64,000 nt of DNA from [Zimmermannella] alba NBRC 15616 (GTDB taxonomy: Bacteria > Actinomycetota > Actinomycetes > Actinomycetales > Microbacteriaceae), in NCBI RefSeq assembly GCF_001570905.1, contig NZ_BCSO01000004.1:1-64000 (forward strand), given 5' to 3'. The stretch's first letter is position 1. Every line of letters starts with the position of its first letter. Below the pieces are notes generated by a model that was not told where the DNA came from, ran no database searches, and saw only the letters and a list, made by a program, of their open reading frames with translations. The position numbers and the translations under genes are program-made. This document shows, piece after piece, positions 1 to 8,410 of this stretch.

Positions 1-1
1 C

Positions 2-65
2 CCGCTCAGGTCGCAGTTTCGACCCTAGGTCGCGCGACCTGAGGTCGAAACTGCGACCTGAGCGG
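2..65. repeat. 64-bp near-perfect palindrome
   Basis: Arms 2-24 and 43-65 are exact reverse complements, and the core 27-40 (AGGTCGCGCGACCT) is itself palindromic about the same centre, so 30 of 32 base pairs match with no loop. It lies 26 bp beyond the stop codon of the helicase gene. There is no T-run on the helicase-transcript side. It may be a terminator or a member of the intergenic palindromes seen elsewhere in this window, but it shares no arm sequence with them. Confidence 0.85.
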
Positions 66-90
66 CGGGGACGGGCGGGCGCGGGACGCG

Positions 91-2550
91 CTAGAGCTTC
101 TCGATCGGGGCGAGGTTGATGAGGAGCTTCTTGCGGCCGGCGTTGTCGAAGTCGACTTCAGCGATCCGCTTTTTCTCGCTCCCGAGCATCGCGCGAATCG
201 TGCCCTCACCGAAGTCGACATGGCGAATACGGTCACCGCGTTCGAGCTGCAGCCCCGAATTGTCGCGGACTTGGCCGGTGATGTCGTTCACCCACTTCTT
301 CTTGGGCTTCGGCTTGCCAAACTCTCGACCGGCATCGGGATCTTTAAAGCGAACGCTCGAGAATCCCTGTCCCCCCGACGACCCGGCCGAAGAACCACGG
401 CCATAACCGCCATAGCCACCGGACGAGCCAAAGCCCGAGTCAAGTTCGCGAGATCCGCCGCCGAGGGACCGCCCGAAGCCCAAACCGCCCTGCGCCTCGC
501 CCGGCGCCTGACGCCAATCGATGAGCTCGGCCGGAATCTCATCAAGGAAGCGGCTCGGCATCGACGGATTCGTCTCGCCAAAGGTATTGCGCATCGAGGC
601 GAGCGACAGGTGCAGCACCTTACGAGCACGCGTGATCCCGACGTAGAACAGGCGCCGCTCTTCTTGCAGCCCGCCCGGCTCCCCCGCCGACATCCGATGC
701 GGCAGCAGCTCTTCTTCAACACCGGTCACGAAGACCGCGTCGAACTCGAGACCCTTCGCCGTGTGAAGCGTCATGAGGGAGACGGCACCCGACTCATCAT
801 CAAGCTCATCCGCGGCCGCCACCAGGGCCGTTTCCGTGAGAAAGTCGACGAGTGTGCCGTCAGGATGCGTCTTGTCGAATTCCTTCGCCACCGAGATGAG
901 CTCTTCTACGTTCTCGGCGCGGGCTTCGTCTTGCGGGTTGCCCGTTTCGTAGAGCTTGTCGAGGTACTTGGTCTTGCGCAGCAGCGCCGTGAGGAGCTCA
1001 CCAACGGTGGCTGCTCCCGTTGGCCGATCCGGGTCGAGCGATTCCGACGCATCGTCAAGAATCTCAGCCAAGCCGAGGATCGCGTTCGTCACCTTTGGGC
1101 CAAGGCCAAGCTCCTTGGCACGTCGCATCGCCTCACGGAAGGTGATGCCCTGACGCTCGGCGAAATCCCAAATTGCGGTCTCGCTCATCGGACCGATCCC
1201 GCGCTTGGGAGTGTTGAGGATCCGGCGCAGTGCGAGCTCATCAGCAGGGTTTGCCACTGCCATGAGGTACGCCATGACGTCTTTGATTTCTGCCCGCTCA
1301 TAGAACTTCGTGCCGCCGATCAATCGATACGGCACTGCCGAACGGATGAGGATTTCTTCGAGCGCACGGGTCTGTGCGTTCGTGCGGTAGAACACCGCCA
1401 TGTCGCTGAACATTAGGCCGTCTTCATCGTGGAGTCGGTGAATCTCGTCGGCCACAAACTGTGCCTCATCATGGCCCGAATACCCGGCAAAGCCAACAAT
1501 CAGCGAGCCCTCACCGGACGCAGACCAGAGGTTCTTCGCGATGCGGTCGAAGTTATTGCCGATGACAGCGTTGGCTGCCTTCAGGATCGTGTTCGTGGAG
1601 CGGTAATTCTGTTCGAGCAGAATCGTGTTGGCGCTGGGATAGTCGCGCTCAAAGTTGGTGATGTTCGTGATGTCTGCGCCGCGGAAGGCGTAAATCGACT
1701 GGTCGGAGTCGCCGACGACCGTGAGTGAAGCAGGCGGGATACTGCCGTCTGGTGCGAGCTGCATCCGGGTGTCTGCTGGTACGTGTTGCGGCTCGACAGG
1801 GCGAGTGAGCTCACGGATCAACGAATACTGGGCGTGGTTCGTGTCCTGGTACTCGTCGACGAGGATGTGGCGGAACCGGCGCTGGTAGTGCGCCGCGATC
1901 TCGGGGTGCGCGCGGAACAGCCACACGGTTTGGCCGATGAGGTCGTCAAAATCAAAAGCGTGCGCGCGACGGAGCTCGCGATCGTATTGGCGATACACCT
2001 CGAGCAGCATCTGCTCCTTTGGGTCGCCCCCGGACACCTGCCGGGAGAACCCGTCAACGTCGATCAGCTCGTTCTTGAGCTTCGAGATCGTGCCCTGGGC
2101 AGCGGCTGGCGTGAGGCCAAGCACGTCTGCTTCGAGCGACTTCACGATGCGTTTGAGGAGCGCCCGCGAGTCAGCGGAATCGTAGATAGTGAAGCCCTGC
2201 CCATAACCAAACCTCTCGGCCTCGCGCCGGAGGATCCGCACGCACGCCGAGTGGAACGTGGAGATCCACATGCCCTCGGCACCCTCGCCAAGGAGCCCCT
2301 CAACGCGTTCACGCATCTCTGCAGCTGCCTTGTTGGTGAAGGTGATGGCGAGAATCTGGCTCGGCCAGGCCTCTCGCGTTGCGATGAGCGAGGCGATGCG
2401 GTGCGTCAGCACACGCGTCTTGCCAGACCCGGCACCAGCCACGATGAGGAGCGCGGGGCCGCGATACTCGACGGCCTCGCGCTGCTGGGGATTGAGCCCT
2501 TCGACAAGGGACGATGCGGCAGGACCTGGAAGTGGTGGCAGAAGCGTCAT
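91..2550 (-). CDS. pcrA: ATP-dependent 3'-5' DNA helicase UvrD/PcrA
   Basis: A superfamily 1A helicase of 819 residues that unwinds DNA in excision repair and removes RecA or stalled complexes. Walker A GAGSGKT lies at residues 39-45, followed by ITFTNKAAAEMRERV (Ia), LVDEYQDTN (II), GDSDQSIYAFRGAD (III), QNYRS (IV), TLHTAKGLEFD (V) and FYVGITRAR (VI). The C-terminus has a Gly/Ser-rich linker and then a GDRIRHVDFGEGTI segment, which matches the PcrA Tudor-like RNA-polymerase-binding domain. I chose the ATG at 2548-2550 because the family begins just before LNPQQREAV; an in-frame ATG 33 bases upstream is possible. No clear ribosome-binding site is visible. Confidence 0.95.
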   Translation of the reverse strand: MTLLPPLPGPAASSLVEGLNPQQREAVEYRGPALLIVAGAGSGKTRVLTHRIASLIATREAWPSQILAITFTNKAAAEMRERVEGLLGEGAEGMWISTFHSACVRILRREAERFGYGQGFTIYDSADSRALLKRIVKSLEADVLGLTPAAAQGTISKLKNELIDVDGFSRQVSGGDPKEQMLLEVYRQYDRELRRAHAFDFDDLIGQTVWLFRAHPEIAAHYQRRFRHILVDEYQDTNHAQYSLIRELTRPVEPQHVPADTRMQLAPDGSIPPASLTVVGDSDQSIYAFRGADITNITNFERDYPSANTILLEQNYRSTNTILKAANAVIGNNFDRIAKNLWSASGEGSLIVGFAGYSGHDEAQFVADEIHRLHDEDGLMFSDMAVFYRTNAQTRALEEILIRSAVPYRLIGGTKFYERAEIKDVMAYLMAVANPADELALRRILNTPKRGIGPMSETAIWDFAERQGITFREAMRRAKELGLGPKVTNAILGLAEILDDASESLDPDRPTGAATVGELLTALLRKTKYLDKLYETGNPQDEARAENVEELISVAKEFDKTHPDGTLVDFLTETALVAAADELDDESGAVSLMTLHTAKGLEFDAVFVTGVEEELLPHRMSAGEPGGLQEERRLFYVGITRARKVLHLSLASMRNTFGETNPSMPSRFLDEIPAELIDWRQAPGEAQGGLGFGRSLGGGSRELDSGFGSSGGYGGYGRGSSAGSSGGQGFSSVRFKDPDAGREFGKPKPKKKWVNDITGQVRDNSGLQLERGDRIRHVDFGEGTIRAMLGSEKKRIAEVDFDNAGRKKLLINLAPIEKL

Positions 2551-2612
2551 GGCGGGGTCGAGTCTAGGCGGGACCACCGACATCCAGCTCTGAGCCAAGC
2601 ACCACGGGCACG

Positions 2613-3617
2613 TCAATCGGCGTGCTGCGTGGATGCAAACAACGCCGCCCGCTCCGGGGTCGCATAGTCATCGAGTAACGGCCGCACGAGATCTGGGGCG
2701 TCGGCGAACACCCCATCGACACCCGTCGCGAGCAGGCCACGCCAGTACGTTTCCGGATCGCCGACAAAGGCTGGCGGCATAGCATTGTCTTCGGGGCGAA
2801 GGGTGTACGTGAACACTTCGAGCCCACGCTCGTGCGCCGCCGCAACGAGGGCAGAACCGGCAGCCGCCCCATCAAGGTCAGCCCGTGTGCGAACCCCGAG
2901 TGTCGAAGTTGCGATGCTCATTCCGTCCGCCCAATGCGTGAGATCGTCGAGTGAAGCCTCATCAAGCGCCGCCTCGTCGTCCGCGTTCCCTGCAAATAAT
3001 GGCATCAGCTTTAACGGCATCGCCCACCGCAGTTCACGAAGCGCCTCGCGGTCAAAGCTTTCGATGATGAGACCTTCCAAGAGTTCCGAGGAACCCATCT
3101 CCTCCAGCTTGCGAATGAGCATCCCCACCAAGTCGTAGCCCTCCTTGGCGAAGGCACTCGGTGTCTTCAATTCGATGACAAGGCTCGCAGTACCGCGCTC
3201 GTCACGATCGGCTTCCAGCAACCGCATGAGGTGGTCGAGACGCATGAGCGGATACTTGCCGTCGTATGCCGCACTCTTGGGCCGCTGCTCCGGATAGGGT
3301 TCACGGCACCGCAGGGTCGCAAGTTCCTCCCAGGTGAAATCCTCGGTGAACCAATCGTGGAGTTCACGTCCATCCACCACCTTGCGGCGTCGACGCGACG
3401 CAAATTCTGGCCGGTCGGCCACATCGGTTGATGAAGCCAAGGCTTCTCCGTGACGGATCACAAGCACGCCATCGCGGCTCGGCACAAGATCCGGCTCAAT
3501 GGCGTCGCATCCTTGCGAGAGAGCCATGCGATAGCCCGAAGCGGAGTGCTCCGGACGGTAATAGGGAGCGCCTCGGTGACCGATCAGTCGAGGGCGTCCA
3601 TGACCTAGTTCGAGCAT
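2613..3617 (-). CDS. Glycerophosphodiester phosphodiesterase
   Basis: A GDPD-fold enzyme of 334 residues that cleaves glycerophosphodiesters to an alcohol and glycerol 3-phosphate. The N-terminus carries the family motif HRGA at 14-17 followed by PEHSASG, then EPDLVPSRDGVLVIRHG at about 41-57, which holds the metal-binding Glu and Asp and the second catalytic His. A VIELKTPS segment near the middle supplies a further acidic residue. There is no signal peptide, so it is predicted to be cytoplasmic, unlike secreted GlpQ. It lies 62 bp upstream of the helicase on the same strand and may be co-transcribed with it. The substrate cannot be told from sequence. Confidence 0.9.
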   Translation of the reverse strand: MLELGHGRPRLIGHRGAPYYRPEHSASGYRMALSQGCDAIEPDLVPSRDGVLVIRHGEALASSTDVADRPEFASRRRRKVVDGRELHDWFTEDFTWEELATLRCREPYPEQRPKSAAYDGKYPLMRLDHLMRLLEADRDERGTASLVIELKTPSAFAKEGYDLVGMLIRKLEEMGSSELLEGLIIESFDREALRELRWAMPLKLMPLFAGNADDEAALDEASLDDLTHWADGMSIATSTLGVRTRADLDGAAAGSALVAAAHERGLEVFTYTLRPEDNAMPPAFVGDPETYWRGLLATGVDGVFADAPDLVRPLLDDYATPERAALFASTQHAD

Positions 3618-3683
3618 GCACGGAGTGTGCCGAACCGAAACGACCGTCGCATGACCCGACGGTGAACCTCTCCGTCGCCGAGA

Positions 3684-3731
3684 GTCAACAGCGTGTCAAG
3701 ACCTGTCAACGAGGCGTCAAGAAGCCGTCAA
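3684..3731 (+). promoter_or_regulatory. Five phased GTCAA repeats, probable KdpE operator
   Basis: GTCAA occurs at 3684, 3695, 3705, 3716 and 3727, with steps of 11, 10, 11 and 11 bp, and a weaker GTCAC follows at 3741. OmpR/PhoB-type regulators bind direct repeats about one helical turn apart, and the operon downstream encodes such a regulator (KdpE). Assignment to KdpE is inference. The array lies about 120-160 bp before the first kdp reading frame. Confidence 0.6.
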
Positions 3732-3847
3732 GATCACCCGGTCACACGGTGCGGACGGATGACGCTGGAATCGCTGGCCCCACAACCAGCGCCCCGCATC
3801 GCGCTCGTACGCTGCGCGGCCCTGCCCCACATGACAAGGAGAACACC

Positions 3848-3931
3848 GTGCTGGATCTCGTCTTCATCGCGCTGACGGTCCTGTGTTTCAGCCTCGTTGC
3901 CTTCCTCGGAGAGGGAGCTGACCGTCTATGA
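3848..3931 (+). CDS. 27-residue small membrane protein ahead of kdpF
   Basis: A GTG-initiated reading frame encoding 27 residues: one hydrophobic segment (LVFIALTVLCFSLVAFL) followed by the polar end GEGADRL. An AAGGAGAAC ribosome-binding sequence ends just before the start codon. Its stop overlaps the ATG of kdpF in an ATGA arrangement, which suggests translational coupling. Its length and place match small membrane ORFs often seen at the head of kdp operons. A role as a subunit or assembly peptide of the Kdp complex is inference from position. It is too short for most automatic gene callers. Confidence 0.7.
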   Translation: MLDLVFIALTVLCFSLVAFLGEGADRL

Positions 3932-4020
3932 ACCCCGAACTCGTCATTGGCTTGATCCTCGGCGTCTGCGCGCTCGCGTATCTCGTCATCGCCCTCGTTG
4001 ATCCGGAGCGTTTCTCGTGA
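3928..4020 (+). CDS. kdpF: K+-transporting ATPase subunit KdpF
   Basis: A 30-residue peptide with a single transmembrane helix ([20 protein letters not shown]) and the typical KdpF end VDPERFS. KdpF stabilises the KdpABC complex in the membrane. Its start overlaps the stop of the preceding 27-residue ORF, and its stop overlaps the GTG of kdpA (GTGA). Three membrane proteins are thus translated in tight coupling. The length is normal for the family (about 29-30 residues). Confidence 0.93.
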   Translation: MNPELVIGLILGVCALAYLVIALVDPERFS

Positions 4021-5657
4021 ATGAAACCGTCCTCGCAGGCATCGGACAAATCCTGCTTGTTGTGGTCGCCCTCACAGCGTGTCATGTGCCGCTCGGCGAC
4101 TATCTCGCTCGTGTGTTCACGAGCGAACGCCACCTTCGCATAGAGCGAGTCATCTACCGCGTCTGCGGCATCGATCCGATTGCCGAGCAGAGTTGGCGCG
4201 GATATCTGCGAGGCCTGCTCGCATTTTCGGCTCTCTCAGTGCTGTGCCTGTTCGGCCTGCAACGCCTGCAGCAGTGGCTGCCGCTCTCGATCGGGCATGA
4301 ACCGGTCGCCCCGGACCAGGCCTGGAACACCGCTGTCTCCTTCACGACAAACACCAACTGGCAGTCCTACGGCGGCGAATCCACGATGGGCCATCTCGTG
4401 CAGATGGCTGGCCTTGCCGTGCAGAACTTCGTCTCGGCAGCCGTCGGCCTCGCGGTCGCGGTTGCGCTCATCCGCGGTCTGAGCCGCAACAAGACCGACC
4501 GCATCGGGAACTTCTGGGTGGACCTCGTGCGCGGCTGCCTGCACGTGCTGCTGCCTATCGCGGTCGTGTTCGCGATCGTTCTGCTCATTTCCGGCATTCC
4601 CCAGAACTTTGCTGACCCGACGGTGGCGGCCACGCTCAACGGGGGAACGCAGACGATCCCCACTGGTCCAGTAGCAAGCCAGGAAGTCATCAAGGAGCTC
4701 GGCACGAACGGCGGCGGATTCTTCAATGCGAACTCGGCCCACCCCTTTGAGAACCCGAGCGCATGGACCAATCTCATCGAGATCTTTCTCGTTCTGCTCA
4801 TCCCGACCGCGCTTCCCCGCACCTTCGGCACGATGGTCGGCGATCGTCGTCAGGGATTCGCGGTGCTCGGCGCGATGAGTTTCCTGTACCTCTCATCGCT
4901 CGCACTCTTGATCTGGGCGGAACTGTCGAATCCGCTGAACATGGAGGGCCGCGAAGTACGGCTCGGCGTGATCCCATCCGCATTCTTCGGAACGACCACC
5001 ACCATGACGTCGACGGGCGCTGTGGACTCGTTCCACTCGAGTTACTCACCGCTCGGCGGCGGCTTGCTCGCACTGAACATGCTGCTCGGCGAAATTTCGC
5101 CCGGCGGCGTCGGCACGGGTATGTACGGCATGCTCATCGTGGCGATCCTGGCGGTCTTCATCGCCGGCCTCATGGTCGGACGCACGCCGGAATACCTCGG
5201 AAAGAAGATCGGTCCGAAGCAGATCAAGCTCGCTGCGATCTACATTCTCGCAATGCCAGCACTTGTGCTCATCGGCACCGGTCTCGCACTCGCAATCCCC
5301 GATGCACGCACATCGATCTTGAATGCCGGACCGCACGGACTCACCGAGGTGCTCTACGCCTTCACCTCCGGTGCCAACAACAACGGCTCGGCCTTTGCAG
5401 GATTGGACGCGAATACGCCGTTCTACAACGTCGGCATTGGGCTGGCGATGCTCTTTGGTCGCTTCGTGCCCATCACTGCAGCGCTTGCACTTGCTGGCTC
5501 CTTCGCTGAGCAGGGTCACACGCCCGAGAGTCCGGGAACCCTGCCCACCCACACCCCGATGTTCGCCGGCCTCATGGTTGGCGTAGCTCTCCTCGTCAGC
5601 GCACTCACGTTCCTCCCCGCGCTGGCACTCGGCCCGATTGCAGAGGCACTCTCGTGA
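4017..5657 (+). CDS. kdpA: K+-transporting ATPase subunit A (KdpA)
   Basis: The potassium-binding, channel-like subunit of the KdpFABC pump, 546 residues with about ten membrane segments. Filter and loop signatures are present: [58 protein letters not shown] and [14 protein letters not shown]. These are the four pore-loop regions of the superfamily. GTG start overlapping the kdpF stop; its own stop overlaps the GTG of kdpB. Length is normal (about 550-560). Confidence 0.97.
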   Translation: MNETVLAGIGQILLVVVALTACHVPLGDYLARVFTSERHLRIERVIYRVCGIDPIAEQSWRGYLRGLLAFSALSVLCLFGLQRLQQWLPLSIGHEPVAPDQAWNTAVSFTTNTNWQSYGGESTMGHLVQMAGLAVQNFVSAAVGLAVAVALIRGLSRNKTDRIGNFWVDLVRGCLHVLLPIAVVFAIVLLISGIPQNFADPTVAATLNGGTQTIPTGPVASQEVIKELGTNGGGFFNANSAHPFENPSAWTNLIEIFLVLLIPTALPRTFGTMVGDRRQGFAVLGAMSFLYLSSLALLIWAELSNPLNMEGREVRLGVIPSAFFGTTTTMTSTGAVDSFHSSYSPLGGGLLALNMLLGEISPGGVGTGMYGMLIVAILAVFIAGLMVGRTPEYLGKKIGPKQIKLAAIYILAMPALVLIGTGLALAIPDARTSILNAGPHGLTEVLYAFTSGANNNGSAFAGLDANTPFYNVGIGLAMLFGRFVPITAALALAGSFAEQGHTPESPGTLPTHTPMFAGLMVGVALLVSALTFLPALALGPIAEALS

Positions 5658-7780
5658 TCCACAACACTGCGTCCCTACCCGAACCGCTCCCGCTCGTCGA
5701 GGAGCAGGCTGGTGCTGCCAAGCGCGACAACAGCCCAAAGAAACCGAACCGGAGCCAGCAGCCCTTTGGCCCACGCCAGCTGCTCGCGGCCCTGCCGCTC
5801 GCCCTGCGTAAGCTCGACCCGCGCACGATGGTGAAGACCCCGGTCATGTTCATCGTCGAGGTCGGGGCTGTCCTCACCCTGGTCCTCGCATGCATCCACC
5901 CGAGCGTGTTTGCGGTATCCCTTTCGGTCTGGCTTTGGCTCACGGTGCTGTTCGCCAACCTTGCGGAAGCAGTTGCCGAAGGCCGAGGCAAGGCGCAGGC
6001 AGCCTCGCTTCGGAACACCCAGACTGCTACGATGGCCCGTCTCATCGGCGCCGATGGCGAAATCCGAGAAATCGGCGCATCAGAGCTCGCACCCGGCGAC
6101 CTCGTGGAAGTCATCGCTGGTGATGTCATTCCCGGCGACGGTGACGTGGTCGAAGGCGCGGCAAGCGTCGACGAGTCGGCAGTCACGGGAGAATCTGCGC
6201 CCGTAATTCGGGAATCCGGTGGCGACCGATGCGCGGTGACGGGCGGCACTCGTGTGCTGTCGGACCGCATCGTAGTGCGGATCACCTCGAAGCCCGGGTC
6301 CACCTTCCTCGACCGGATGATCAGCCTCGTGGAGGGTGCCACACGAGCGAAGACACCGAACGAGATTGCACTCGGCATCCTGCTCGCAGTCCTCTCGATC
6401 ATCTTCGTGCTCGTGGTGCTTACCCTCGCACCCATGGCCCTCTACTCGGGGGCAGAGCAATCGGTGACGGTCTTGGTGGCCCTCCTCGTGTGTCTCATCC
6501 CGACAACCATCGGTGCGCTCCTGTCTGCGATCGGCATCGCCGGCATGGATCGACTCGTGCAGCGCAATGTGCTCGCTTTGTCGGGCCGTGCGGTCGAAGC
6601 GGCGGGCGACGTCTCGACGCTGCTGCTCGACAAGACCGGAACGATCACCTATGGCGACCGTCAGGCGGTGGAGGTGCTGCCCGTCGGTTCGGTCACGACG
6701 GCCCAACTTGCGGCTGCAGCACATCTTTCTTCGATCGCCGATGAGACACCAGAAGGCCGCTCCATCGTGATGCTCGCGGAACAGCGGTACCAGCTCGAAC
6801 CGCTCGGTGCGGAAGCAACCGCTGGCGCAACCTTCATCCCATTTACGGCGCAGACCCGCATGTCCGGGGTGGAACTTGCCGATGGCCGAACCATCGTGAA
6901 GGGCGCGGCGAGCGAACTCGTGAAGTGGGTGCATGAGACGGGAGCGAGTGTCCCCGAGGAAACGATCCCGCTCGTCGAACGTATCTCGTCCTCCGGCGGG
7001 ACGGCCCTGGTGGTCGCCTCAGAAACGTGCGGTGTCCGGCAAGTGCTCGGCGTCATCCACCTCAAGGACATCGTGAAGCAGGGTATGCGCGAGCGATTCA
7101 CGCAGTTGCGCGCTATGGGCATTCGCACCGTCATGGTCACCGGGGACAATCCACTCACGGCGAAGGCCATCGCGGCCGAAGCCGGCGTCGACGACTTCCT
7201 TGCCGAGGCCACTCCCGAAGAAAAGCTCGCACTCATCCGCAAGGAACAAGAGAGCGGACATCTCGTGGCCATGACCGGTGACGGCACAAATGATGCACCG
7301 GCTCTCGCGCAGTCCGACGTGGGGGTCGCGATGAACACGGGCACCTCGGCAGCAAAGGAGGCCGGCAACATGGTCGACCTCGATTCCGATCCGACCAAGC
7401 TCATCGAAATCGTGGAAATCGGAAAGCAGCTGCTCATCACTCGTGGCGCACTCACGACCTTCTCGATCGCGAACGATATCGCGAAATACTTCGCTATCAT
7501 CCCGGCGATGTTTATGACGGCGTTCCCGGGGCTGAAGGCGCTGAACATCATGGGGCTCACGAGTCCCGAGTCGGCCATTCTTTCGGCCGTCATCTTCAAC
7601 GCTCTCATCATCATCGCCCTCATCCCGCTCGCTCTTCGCGGGGTCGCCTATCGGGCAGTGTCCGCAGGTGCACTCCTCGGACGCAACCTCCTCATTTACG
7701 GGCTCGGGGGTCTCATCGCCCCGTTTATCGGTATCAAGATCATCGACCTGCTCATCAGCCTGATTCCCGGCATGGCCTAA
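5654..7780 (+). CDS. kdpB: K+-transporting P-type ATPase subunit B (KdpB)
   Basis: The catalytic, ATP-hydrolysing subunit, 708 residues. The phosphorylation motif [11 protein letters not shown] has its aspartate at residue 326. The actuator motif VTGESAPV, the nucleotide-domain FTAQTRMSG and KGA segments and the hinge MVTGDN...[18 protein letters not shown] are all present. The N-terminal extension (about 40 residues rich in Pro, Glu and Lys) precedes [19 protein letters not shown], the conserved family start. The GTG start overlaps the kdpA stop. It works with KdpA and KdpC at the cytoplasmic membrane under K+ limitation. Confidence 0.98.
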   Translation: MIHNTASLPEPLPLVEEQAGAAKRDNSPKKPNRSQQPFGPRQLLAALPLALRKLDPRTMVKTPVMFIVEVGAVLTLVLACIHPSVFAVSLSVWLWLTVLFANLAEAVAEGRGKAQAASLRNTQTATMARLIGADGEIREIGASELAPGDLVEVIAGDVIPGDGDVVEGAASVDESAVTGESAPVIRESGGDRCAVTGGTRVLSDRIVVRITSKPGSTFLDRMISLVEGATRAKTPNEIALGILLAVLSIIFVLVVLTLAPMALYSGAEQSVTVLVALLVCLIPTTIGALLSAIGIAGMDRLVQRNVLALSGRAVEAAGDVSTLLLDKTGTITYGDRQAVEVLPVGSVTTAQLAAAAHLSSIADETPEGRSIVMLAEQRYQLEPLGAEATAGATFIPFTAQTRMSGVELADGRTIVKGAASELVKWVHETGASVPEETIPLVERISSSGGTALVVASETCGVRQVLGVIHLKDIVKQGMRERFTQLRAMGIRTVMVTGDNPLTAKAIAAEAGVDDFLAEATPEEKLALIRKEQESGHLVAMTGDGTNDAPALAQSDVGVAMNTGTSAAKEAGNMVDLDSDPTKLIEIVEIGKQLLITRGALTTFSIANDIAKYFAIIPAMFMTAFPGLKALNIMGLTSPESAILSAVIFNALIIIALIPLALRGVAYRAVSAGALLGRNLLIYGLGGLIAPFIGIKIIDLLISLIPGMA

Positions 7781-7803
7781 GCACGTCATTGGAGTGACAT
7801 TCC

Positions 7804-8400
7804 ATGAATTTCAGCATTCGTAACTCCCTCGCTAACCTCTGGACAGCGCTCCGGGCGCTACTCGCTCTCACCGTCATCCTTGGAATTGCGTATCCCGTGC
7901 TCATCGCAGGAGTCGGTCTGATCGTGCCGGCACAGGCCAACGGGTCGCTCCTCACCTCCGCAGATGGAGCGGTCATTGGATCGCGATTCATCGGTCAACA
8001 GTTCACCAACGACGAGTGGTTCCACGGTCGCCCGTCCGCTGCGGGTGACGGCTACGACGCCCTCAGCTCGGGTGCGTCCAACCTCTCGCCGAGCAATCCG
8101 GAATTGATCGCCTCGGTCAACGCACTGCGCACATCCGTCGCAGCAGAGAACGGCGTCGACCCGAGTGAAGTCCCACTCGACGCCGTCACTGCTTCGGGAT
8201 CGGGTCTTGACCCACACATTTCCCCCGAGTACGCGCGCATCCAGATCAACCGGGTGGCACACGCGCGTGGCCTCAGTGTCGAGACGGTCACGGGACTCGT
8301 CAATGTGGCGAGCGAACAGCCTCCGCTCGGCTTCCTCGGTGAGCCTCGCGTGAATGTACTCGAACTCAACGCTGCCCTGGCCGCAGCTGCAGGCAAGTAG
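7804..8400 (+). CDS. kdpC: K+-transporting ATPase subunit C (KdpC)
   Basis: A 198-residue subunit with one N-terminal membrane helix (LRALLALTVILGIAYPVLIAGVG) and an extracytoplasmic domain carrying the family signatures GSRFIGQQF, FHGRPSA, SNLSPSNPEL, VTASGSGLDPHISP and RVNVLELN. KdpC promotes ATP binding or assembly of KdpB. ATG start with TTGGAG nine bases upstream; 23 bp after kdpB. Length is normal. Confidence 0.97.
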   Translation: MNFSIRNSLANLWTALRALLALTVILGIAYPVLIAGVGLIVPAQANGSLLTSADGAVIGSRFIGQQFTNDEWFHGRPSAAGDGYDALSSGASNLSPSNPELIASVNALRTSVAAENGVDPSEVPLDAVTASGSGLDPHISPEYARIQINRVAHARGLSVETVTGLVNVASEQPPLGFLGEPRVNVLELNAALAAAAGK

Positions 8401-8410
8401 CCTTCTCTCT

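Noticed and set aside
3618-3847. Protein-coding frame upstream of kdp
   Set aside because: The frame continuing upstream of the 27-residue ORF has no start with a ribosome-binding site and includes the phased repeats.
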